64,000 nucleotides of DNA from Aphrocallistes beatrix (lineage: Eukaryota; Porifera; Hexactinellida; Sceptrulophora; Aphrocallistidae), in contig OY725491.1 of NCBI GenBank assembly GCA_963281255.1, positions 1,674,001 to 1,738,000 of the forward strand, in the 5' to 3' direction. Below the pieces are notes generated by a model, which ran no database searches, had not been told where the DNA came from, and saw nothing but the letters and a program-made list of their open reading frames with translations. Positions 11,501 to 23,500 of the stretch are shown in pieces (the first letter of the stretch is position 1; each line of letters starts with the position of its first letter). Made by a program: the position numbers and the translations under genes.

Positions 11501-14500
11501 TTGGAAGCTAGTCTCTAGCATATTTTTCAAAATTCGTCAAATGGTGCGAAAATATGTATATAAAAGTGTGAAAATTTCCCTTAGATCTTAAAACTTAATC
11601 GTAGTTATATCATTTTACACCTACATGCCAATTTTCAAATCTCTATGACTTGCCAATTCTTCAATCAATTCGGACAAACAAACAAAAATCAACCTCATGT
11701 CAACCATTTAAAGCAAGTTTCTAGCATATTTTTGAGATTTGTTTACCTTATGTATCTAATGTAAACAAAAGTAAACAAATTAATTATCAAACTTACTTGA
11801 AAATATGATATTTGAAATCTACACCCCTGAAAACCCCATGATACTCGTTGGAAGCCAGCCTCTAGCCTATTTTTTATATAATAATTATATAATAATTATA
11901 TAATAATTATATAATAATTATATAATAATTATGTAATAATTATATAATTATTATATAATTATATAATTATTATATAATTATTATATAATTATTATATAAT
12001 TATTTTATAATAATTCAATAATGGGGGTAATTAACGGGGAGATAATATGAGGACAGGATTGTGGTTGAGTTTGTTGTCTCACTATCGGACGGGAAATAGT
12101 GCACAGTTTGATTGGTCCGATGTCAAACGTGTATATCTCCTTCAATTTTGTGATCCGTGCGTTGAATGTTTGCTTATGGGTTTTGATTTTAAAATATAAT
12201 GTAGGTATCTAGTTGGTTATCACTATGAGGAGGGGGTATAGTAGGGGTATGTCGGATGTTGGAGAGGAGGTCCTGGTAAATTGCTGGATGAACGTGGTGT
12301 GCATTAATGTATGCATTGTATAGTTGGAAGAGATACGTATTGAGTAGCAGGATAAGACCGGGCTCCTTGTCTGCGGACAGGATGCTTACTTTCTGTTGTT
12401 TTAATTTGGTTTGGACTTTCCGTAAGATGGTGTTATATTTATAGTATGTTCTATTTTTCCTTCTTTCGATCGGGAATTTGGTTATCGGTGGCATGTTTCT
12501 TGATAGAGTGAGCAAGTGTTTGAATGGGGATAGAAATGGAGTGGTTATTTGCTCGGTGGGTGTCTGAAAGCTTTTGCCATATTCCAAGTTCGTAAGACCA
12601 GCGCTGCTACCTGCTGATCATCTGTGGAGTATAGAAAGACTGGAGGAGTGTAATACCATTCATTTGGTAACGGCTTGGGTGGTGTGATGGTTTTTACCAT
12701 GTTACTAGGGCGTTCAATAAGTCTTGCGGGCCATGATATATTTCGCAGACTATAAAAGTGTAAACAAATCAGTTTTCATCTATAACACAACCTTATATCT
12801 TAGCTTGATTTACTGAAAATCTTAGCTTGATTGAATGAAAATTACAAATTTCTGATCAATTTATTCACACATCATTTCAACATACTGGTAAAATTATGGC
12901 TTCCAAGGATGACAATTTTAATCTGAAATGGAGAGCTTACATTGAGTTTCGCACAAAACTCCGCATCCAGCCGGTACTCATCTACAACGAGTTGCAGGAG
13001 GTATTGTGCATGGACTGCCCTTCCAGATCAACGGTAGAGCGATGGGCTGCACGATTTCAGTTTGGAAATACAGACGTGTCAGATCTACCTCGATCTGGGA
13101 GACCGGTGTCCGTCAGCACCCCAGAGAATGTTGCTCTAATCGAGAGCAAAGTCAGGGAAGATAAGTGTATAACAGTCGAGCAGTTAGAGCAGAGTATGGA
13201 GATTTCATCGGGGGCCATTCATTCCATTCTGACGACTCAGCTTGGTTTCCGATCCATTTGCGGTAAGTGGGTCCCCATAACCTCGGCGATCAACAAAAGC
13301 TCGCACGTGTAAAGACTGCCAAGAAACTCCTGGAAACCTATGACGGTTGTGATCCTAGACGCCTAGCTGAAGTTATAACCGGGGATGAGACTTGGGTCTA
13401 TTATTCAACCTCTTACAGCAAGTATAAAATGCGATCATGGGTGAGAGGGGACGAAAGACCGGCCCAAATTCCTAGGCCCGACTTCAGAAAACCGAAGGTC
13501 ATGTACCCGATTTTCTTCAATAGTAGTGGAATAGTCTTGCAAATACCTTCTGAAAGTGGTAAACATTAAACGCAACGTTTTTTACAGAGAAAGTACTTCC
13601 AAACCTAATAAAAAACGTGGAAGAGCTCCGTCCCAAGGCTAAAATGAGGGGAATAAAATTATTGATAGATAATGCTAGCTCCCATACACCCAAGCTCACT
13701 AAATATTTCTTGGAATCAGAGGGGTTAGATTTACTTCCACACCCACCCTACTCACCAGACCTAGCTCCTTGTGATTTTTGGCTATTCCCCAAGCTCAAAA
13801 TCTACCTTCAAGGCAGGGAATTTGAGTCGAAACAAACCCTCGAGTCGGCCCTGTACCACTTCTTCAAATCCATCCCCGAAGAAGAGTACAGAAATGCATT
13901 CATAAAGTGGGTGGAAAGATTGAAACGCTGTGTAGAAGTAGGAGGAGGGTATTTCGAATAAATAATACATTGAAACGTATTCTATGACATTTATTTATTA
14001 TTTTATGGTATGACCCGCAAGACTTTTTGAATGCCCTAGTAAAGTGGTAATGTCTTGCTGACTTTTGTTCTGGGAGTTTTAAGTGAGTATATGATTGGCA
14101 GTCGTGTTCGATATAGATAGTAGTAGGTAGGGAGTAGGGTTTTCAATCCCGGGATCCCGGGATTTGAATGTCAATCCCGGGATTACCTATGCAATAAATT
14201 CAGGACTAGACTTGGTGATACAACGCTTGACAACCTTTGCTTCATACGAAATAATCGACCTCAAATAAATAAAAACTAAAACTTCATTTAAAACTTATCA
14301 TACAAATATTATATCATTCATTACATCCTAATCTTCATCATTATTGTAGAAATAATTTATTCTATTTAATAAAGGTTTTACAAATTAATTTCATCTATAC
14401 TAGATTAAGCATATTATATAGTGCGAAATATTCAATCCCGGGATCTCGGGATTGAGCATCAGGTCAATCCCGAATCCCGGGATTGCAAACGCTAGTAGGG

Positions 14501-17500
14501 AGGCAGGTAAGGCACTTAGTCCTACCCCCCTAATAACATTGAGTTTTAATATATAAGATGACTATTACTATACTCGTATTATTATTACAATTTACTAGAC
14601 AATTACTAAGACTTTTCTATGAATCAGAATGTCTAAAGGTTATTACTTAAGTATTTAATTAATCATCCCCACACATCAAATTATCTAACCTAAGCAAATA
14701 ATTAATTTGTGTATGTCTATAAATGAAACAATGCGTTTAACCATAGAGGACAAATGCAAAACGATAATCATCTTGCCTTAAGTTAATTTTAAAACTTCCT
14801 ATTTCTTCACAAGTGAGGTAAGTCAGTCCGAAGTTATAGAGATGTAATAAATAATTCCTATATTACAATTACGATTACATATTACTATTACCCCAGGCCT
14901 GTTCCCCAGATTGCATTAATTGCAAACTAGCTCCTGTAGTTAAACGGATTTTATTCAACGACTAACAGGACAGGACGCTTAACGGGAGAATAAAGGTAAA
15001 TACTGAAAAAAATTCTGAAGAGTAAAATATCTTTTTATTGGCTTAAATAGCATTTATAGCAGCATAACTAATTAGTCTTTTTATTTTAATTAACTAACAA
15101 ATGAGTAGTTATTCTTAGCATAACAATTCCACCAAAAGAGATACAAACAATCACAAGGTGGAGCCAGGAGGGTTATCGCTTATAGATTTGTGGTAGCGAA
15201 TTAGAAGTGGTCGTATCTTCTCATTCACAGAATTACCAGCACGAGCATTCCTGCATGATCTGTACACAAAAATAAATACGAAATATAAGTAATTCAGATT
15301 CAAAATGAATCTGTACAGCAGTAAGGATATGCCTAGTGGGTAGAACAGACCGGGGAGACAAGCACCAAACTCTGGACAGGAGTAACTGTTGAACTGTTTC
15401 AGAACGCCGATGTAGCTAATGGCTACAAGAGTTATCACGGAGAGAATGTGAATATGATCAATCCAATGAGAACGATTGAAGTAGCTACTTTGAAGTGAAG
15501 ACAGACTGATTTACTGGAGAGATAAGAACTTCTGTCAGAAAATAGCCTCGCTTCTTGCTCTCTACTTTTGAGGTGTAAATAGAAACAACGGGAATAGTAG
15601 ATGTACAAGCATAAGTCGATTATCACGAAGAATGTAATCAAAACGAAGAATAATAACTGAGTGAGTTGAGATTCAAAGAGGAAAGCTGGAGTGTAATACA
15701 AGAAAGTGAGCAAAAAGAGGCGAAGAACAACGCAAGCCGACCATCTCATAATCGTGTAGGCGTATGGAGAGTGAAGGTATGCCAGCCAGAGCACCTTCAT
15801 TAGGAGAGCGAGGACTGGGATGTAGCAGATCTGGGAAATTTCGATGAGAAAAATAAGATGTTTCTCGCTGGCACTGTAACTATCTATCAGCCGTTTGTTA
15901 TTAACGAGAAAAAACAAGGTAGGAAAGAACACAATCAGAGAAGAGATGTTATTCTTAAGCTCTAACAAGAGAATAATGATGATAAAATTGGAAAGGACAG
16001 CTTTAATTTGGAGATTTTTCAGATGATTTTCATAGGATATCCTGCCCAAGTTCTCTAGACGGATGAATTTAATATCCTTGTGCAATAAGAACCTCTTACG
16101 CACATAGTAGATTAACACGATGATAACTAGCAGACAGAAAGAGGCTGCGCATAGTGACATCACTACGAATATCAGCTCTTCGAACAAGTGAGATGTATCG
16201 TGCAAGTTCGTGTTGTTCATTGTCATATTATCAACAGGTATTGTAAAGTAAAGAATATTCAAATTATTTGGAATATTCAAATTATTATATATATATTCAG
16301 TTAGTTGAGCCAACTTTGAAAGTGACAATAATAAGAAGTACGTATGCATACAATGAAAGTAATGCTGTAAGATATATAATGTTTCAATCGATGCAAATCT
16401 GTATGACATATCAATATTAATATAAATCAGTAGCGGCTAATATTTACTGTAAGTATTCTGGGAATTGAAATTAATTAGAATAAGTAAACATTTTTAGACG
16501 TACGTATTCAAAAATGTAAATATGCATACTGTAAATAAAGGGGCTGGAAATCTGGGATCTTATATTATATCATTGAGAATTGAAAATCTTACGCGTGCAT
16601 ATAGTATTCCCTCTTATTAGAATATCCCCGAGGTCTTCAAGTTTGAAATATATACATGTGAGTCACCCAATATATAAGCTTGCTATATTAATTTTTTCCA
16701 AAAGATAATTACTATCAACTGTGCCACTCTGTGCCACTTGCTACTAGTCATGACCATTATATATGATGATATCATGTGGATCAAGGTGGCACAAGCATAT
16801 TAATTATTAGAAAGAATGAATCTAAAGAAATCTTCTAAACTACGTGATTCGAATTTGTAGAACCCGAATTTGATGTCAGATTTTCAGTTGAAGCTGTAGC
16901 AAGGCTGGATTCGGTTAACCGGTTAACCGGCTAACCGTCGTCAATTACGGTTAACGGTTAAGAAAATCTTGGATCGGTTAGCCAATCTGCTTTATTTTCT
17001 AAATATTTAGACTAATTTCATTGTTTTTCGATGGAGATTCATGAATATTACTTCTAAAATTTTGATATTACAATATTATTTCTATTTTTCTAACCAAATA
17101 GTATATGTCGAGGCCACTGAAAATTGTAAATTTTTCAATATCAGCAGGTTAAATATTAGTCGACAAATCCATATTTATACTAATTAATATTGACATCGGT
17201 TAACCGGTTAACCGCCCTCGAGGAAACCAAAATAACCGAGCCCGAATATCGGTTAACCAACCCCAGCCCTGGCCTGTAGTTTGAGCGAATTGTATACCAA
17301 GGATAGACCCATTTTAGTGCTAATTAGCATGGCCTATTACATAAGGCCAAAGGCCAAACAGTAACTTTCGGATTTTGGACTAGGGATGCAGTAGAAGATG
17401 GTTGAACTAATACAAGATCTGCCTAAAATCATTACCCATGCAGAATAGAACTTAGGAATGTACTACCAGCATATAGTATAAATATGGTATCAAAATACCC

Positions 17501-20500
17501 ATATCCGAGAATTCAAAAATTTTCGCATCAACCTATTCGCAGCTCAGTTCTATGCGAAAAACTTTATATTAAAAACACTTAGAGTGTCCTTAAACCGCCT
17601 CTGAAAATCAAAATTCGTCTTAACCGTAGAATGCCCAGAGGGGACACAGTGTCCCCGATATCGCGGATGTCTCCCAGCCATTTTCTATGGCACTGAAGCC
17701 ATACAAATGCTGGGCATTCTACAGTTAAATATAACCTACTGCGCAATAATATGATGACTAATCAAAATTTTAACAATGGATACTTTGACACCATATTTAT
17801 ATATGTTGGTAATACATTCCTAAACTCTATCCTGCGTGGTTCATGATTTTAGGCAGCTCACGTATTAGTTCGACCATCTTTTACGGCATCCCTAGTCCAA
17901 AGTCCACAAGTTACTGCAAGGCCTTATGTATAGTAGGATGTGGTGTTAGTTATGTTAAAGTTTTGTTTTCAAATATAAGGTTTTAATATAACAAGTTATA
18001 GATTATATCCGAGGGTTATTCAAAACATGCTTGGCTAATATTTTCGAAAACTATCGTATTTTTCGAATGGCGGAACATTCGTCCCCGAAATTCGTTGCAT
18101 GAGTTAAAGTTTATTAGAATTAATTTGAATCTACATAAGTTCATTCATTTACTTATATTCAGAGGCGTAGCCAACTGAAATTTAGGTTTCGGCCTAGGTA
18201 TGGCCAAGGTGCAGTCAGTGTGCGGCACAAAATTGTTGGGTTGAGACCTTGGCTCAATGTGCCGCACCCTCGCTACACTGTTTATATTCATATCGGCTAA
18301 AGCATGTCAGTTCATTATCTTTATCTCCGCCCCCAAATTCCTCCTTGACATGCTGTATTCCTTATGAATCTCGTCTTAAAATTCCTGAAATCGCAGTATT
18401 AATTAACTTTATATAGCCCTGTATCGCTGGATTAATCTTTTATTCTCTGAATAGGAATAAATGTTAATCCAACATTATATTCATTCCATATATTCGATGA
18501 ATGTTCCATGCAACCAATATTCTATTGAATTTTCCGTGAATTCAGACAAAATTTCAATAAGAGTAAAACATCTTTATACACTACTTAAACAATAAAGGTA
18601 ATCTTCAGGTAATCTTAAAGTCATTATTTAGCATTACTTATACATCTAACCATAATCTTTCAAAAAAATAAGCATAGCATTATTATTATAATCACATGAT
18701 GAAATTATGCATTGTATAAAGATCGGTGATAGCGATTTAGAAGTGGTCGTATCTTCTCATTCACAGAGTTACCAGCACGAGCACTCCTGCATGATTTGTA
18801 CACAAAAATAAATACGAAATATAAGTAATTCAGATTCAAAATGAATCTGTACAGCAGTAAGGATATGCCTAGTGGGTAGAACACACCGAGGAGACAAGCA
18901 CCAAACTCTGGACAGGAGTAACCGTTGAAAAGTTTCAACGCAACAATATTGATAATCCCGACAAGAGTAATCACGCGAGAGAATGTGAATATGGTCAAAC
19001 CAATGAGAACGATTGAAGTAGCTACTTTGAAGTGAAGACAGACTGATTTACTGGAGAGATAAGAACTTCTGTCAGAAAATAGCCTCGCTTCTTGCTCTCT
19101 ACTTTTGAGGTGTAAATAGAAACAACGGGAATAGTAGATGTACAAGCATAAGTCGATTATCACGAAGAATGTAATCAAAACGAAGAATAATAACTGAGTG
19201 AGTTGAGATTCAAAGAGGAAAGCTGGAGTGTAATACAAGAAAGTGAGCAAAAAGAGGCGAAGAACAACGCAAGCCGACCATCTCATAATCGTGTAGGCGT
19301 ATGGAGAGTGAAGGTATGCCAGCCAGAGCACCTTCATTAGGAGAGCGAGGACTGGGATGTAGCAGATCTGGGAAATTTCGATGAGAAAAATAAGATGTTT
19401 CTCGCTGGCACTGTAACTATCTATCAGCCGTTTGTTATTAACGAGAAAAAACAAGGTAGGAAAGAACACAATCAGAGAAGAGATGTTATTCTTAAGCTCT
19501 AACAAGAGAATAATGATGATAAAATTGGAAAGGACAGCTTTAATTTGGAGATTTTTCAGATGATTTTCATAGGATATCCTGCCCAAGTTCTCTAGACGGA
19601 TGAATTTAATATCCTTGTGCAATAAGAACCTCTTACGCACATAGTAGATTAACACGATGATAACTAGCAGACAGAAAGAGGCTGCGCATAGTGACATCAC
19701 TACGAATATCAGCTCTTCGAACAAGTGAGATGTATCGTGCAAGTTCGTGTTGTTCATTGTCATATTATCAACAGGTATTGTAAAGTAAAGAATATTCAAA
19801 TTATTTGGTAGTGGCTAATTTGATAACTAATATATATATATATTAGTTTAGAGTCAATTTTGAAAGTTATTTCTATACAAAAATACTATGAAAGTGATAG
19901 TGGAGAGAATTTCTGGTCCCATGCAGATCTATTACAATCCAATACATTACAACTCAGGCTCTATTCCATATCTGAATATGAAAGACATGCTACTGGTATA
20001 ATTTTACAGTAAGCATTTGGGGAAATCCTTTTAAACTTACGTAATATATTGGCTATTCAACAACTTTCTCAAATGAATATATTATGGTTGAACCACGTTA
20101 TAAAGAGTTCAAAATTTGAAAATTGCAAAAATGCCCTATAGTGGCCAAAAAAGATGTCAAAATCTGTAATTGATTAACAAAACCCCCAAAAGCCCCCTTT
20201 TGGGCTTTGTATAACCTAAAATGCTTGCTTGGATCAATAACCTGGAAGTGTTTTTATTTGCAAAATTTCAAATTTCAAATCTCAATTTTTGGCGCCAATT
20301 GACGTAGAATTGTCTCCTCTATGAGATGACTGGTCAGAATCGCGTTACATTTGAATGAAGCTTTGACTTAAAAACATCATAACTCGCAAAAAAAATTCAT
20401 CGCGATCAAAGAGCCATTGAAAGAGGAGACAATTATCAGGGATTTACTTACTACTTTTTTTTTACTTGCTACTTACTACCTTTTTATTTTTTTGGAAGAA

Positions 20501-23500
20501 AATAAAAGGTAGTAAGTAAATATTCTGGATGGCGAGCAAAAAAAAAGTAGCAAGTAAATTTCGCGAACACCTTGATGAAATGGAAATGGTTAAATTATGA
20601 AAATTCTGATTCTGAAATGCTCAAATATTTCTGCAAATCGCTCGATGCGCCCTCGTTTCGGTCTTATACTGCACAATCAATAATTTCTTCTCCTCACGCC
20701 AACCGGTCAACCGGTCAAAAAATAAGTAGCATGTAAAAAAAAAGTAGTGAGTGAGTAAAACAAAATCTAAAATGGAGGAAAAAATAAAGTAGCAAGTAAA
20801 CGTTTGGCAAAAAAAAACCCGCACAACTTTTTTTTTTGCCAGTTCTGGAATCCCTGACAATTATGTCGATTGGCACCAGAAATATGAGAAAATTATGAAA
20901 ACTCACTGAGTTATGATGGTTAGAAGAAAAGCCCCAGATGGGGGATTTTTTTTGGCATATAAGATATAACTAAACATTATAACTTTTTGTGTGTCCAAAT
21001 AGAGTTTTTTTAACTTTCAAAACTGTGCTCTTTGACGAAAATTAAATCTTAAGGATACTTTCGTTAATTCGAAATAGAACTAGCAACGAGTGCTAACTTC
21101 GTCATTTTATTTTGTTTACAACAATTAAGAATATGCATAACAAGTTATATTTAGGGAAACTTTTTTAATTTTCCTTCTTGTTTATGAACTCTTCAACATT
21201 ATTATACTTGTATTATTTTAATGTTTAATTAATTAGTGTAGGAAATCTAAATTTCGACCTAGAACCTGTAGTCTCTCCGTTTTGGAATATTCTTATAGTT
21301 ATTTGTACTTTGCGATGGAGATAAAATTTTTAGTGGATTCAAACAAAGAGAACTCTTAAAAAAATTAATAAAAAGTGATTTAAAAAGTTTCAACTCCGCA
21401 TATTTTCCTAAGCTTTTCGTAAGTAGTCCAGAAAGTGATGGACCAGGGCGCCATTCGAGTCCAAATCGGGAAGAATCCTTTATAAAGTGAAAATATGCCT
21501 TCTCTCCTAATCGATTTAACTAAACAGTCAATCGTAGATTTGTAGTAGAGACCTCTACCGTCCTTGGTCGGTTGATTCATGACTCGAGTCTTTATCACAT
21601 CTGCAGGGGTACCTGAATGGAAGTTTAATTTTAAAAGAGAAACATTTTTGATATTCAACATAGATTGCATTAGCTTTACATCTCGTTAATTACCGAAATG
21701 TTACGATCGTTACAAACCACCAAGGACCACTGTTTTAGACAAAATCATTGCAAAATTCTGAGAAAATACGCGTATTGATTTAGACCTGAAAATATGTGTC
21801 CAAAATTTTCGCAGCTTTGGTTATAAGACAAGCAAATTAGATATTCGTAATATTAACAAATATGACTTCTTTGAAGAAAAGTGAAGAACCAAACAAGAAG
21901 GATTTTGCTAAAATAGCACATCACTTCTATATCGCATGATACTATTTTGACAGGGTCGAATGCTTACAAATGTTTATGAGTTGCTAGAGAGTATTTAGGC
22001 CAAAATCAAATAGAACCATACTGATGGTATTATGGTACACAACCTACCCAGAGTGGTAGCGGAGAGACCAGCACAGACAGAGGAGAGCACATGAGTGAGA
22101 CTATTGTCCTTCAGGTCTGTGTACCTCAGTATCAGTCTCTTGGCCTTGTCATAGGTGGCCAGGTCCCCGAGGGTCACAAGCGCCGCTCGCTGACAGCTGG
22201 GGACGACGCCACGCCACAGCTTCAGGAGTCCCTCCTCCCGGGTTATGGTCGCGACCGCGTGCGACAGTCCTCTGTAGCGAGGCCTGAGTCCCTCCAGCTC
22301 TCTGCGTCCGTCCATCTGACAGCGGACTTTGATTAGGTCCATCGGGGTGACAATGAACTGTCCGATGACACCTGCCATCAGGCTGGCTAGAATGGACTTG
22401 TGTAAGGGGAAGTGTCCGTCCGCGTTCTTCTTGAGCACGTTCTCCCTCAGGTACTCGTAGGAGCTCACTCTCAGACTGGTGTAGAACAGGTGCCGCACAA
22501 CAGCCGGGGTCAGACCGCGCCACAGTTTGAAGAACCCCTCCTCACGAATGACCCCCAACCCTACACCCACCATCCCTCTCCGCGCCCCCTTATGTCCCCT
22601 TCCGGACTGCTCGCCCTGTATCTGCAGGCGGGTCTTAGTCAGATCGAACGGGAAGGTGAGTGTCTCGGCGATAGCAGCCGAGAAGGCGGCTAGAGAGATC
22701 TTCAGCACATGTTTGTTATACTTAGAAGTTAGGGCAGACTTGTGCGCTTGTAATGCATCTGAATTTTGTTGAGAATGCATTGGAAGGGAAAGCTCGATTC
22801 TATTGCGAATATCGTATTACAACCGTTATTACAATATAGTACTCAAGTGAAAGATGTTGTGTGGTGAAGACTACTGTAGCATATACAGAATACAATACAC
22901 AAAGGAAAGGTGACAAGGATACACGAAGGTAAACATAACTATGCATTGTGCTGTGCCATAGAAGTGCCATTGCCATAGAAAATGGCTGTGAGACATCCGC
23001 GATATCGGGGACACTGTGTCCCCCGTGGGCATTTAAATAAAGCGAGTGTATAGAAGGTATATCACATATTTAGCTGTGAATGTCTGTTACATGTAGTATC
23101 TACCAAATAAGTTCCCTGACTGGAAGTAATAGATACTGCTACGTAAATTACTTTTAAATTTAATTGTTTCGTGCCAAGTGGAACTATTCGTACTCGGCGC
23201 AGAAACGGAATATTATTACATTCTGAAATGTTCCCTTTTGGAGCGGAACAATTTGTATATTACTTACATGGATAAGAATTCAGCTGTGATTAACTAATTG
23301 AGAGCGCATTCGAAATCCTTGCACAATCGACTACGAACTAAATAAAGGAATGTGGAACATTCTAATCAATTCAATGAATAATATCAGACAAGTGAAAGTC
23401 TTCAGCTTACCTACATCCAAGCAGTTCTTCACTCTCTCTATCCAGTTGCTCTTCAACAGCTCCAGAATGTCCAGTTGTCTGCCCTCCTCCAGGATCATAA

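Noticed and set aside
20621..20906. Hydrophobic minus-strand frames
   Set aside because: They come from poly-T and TACTTGCTACTT repeats; composition alone explains them.
22091..22772. Plus-strand and out-of-frame minus frames over the carrier gene
   Set aside because: They are shadows of the UCP4-like exon 1.
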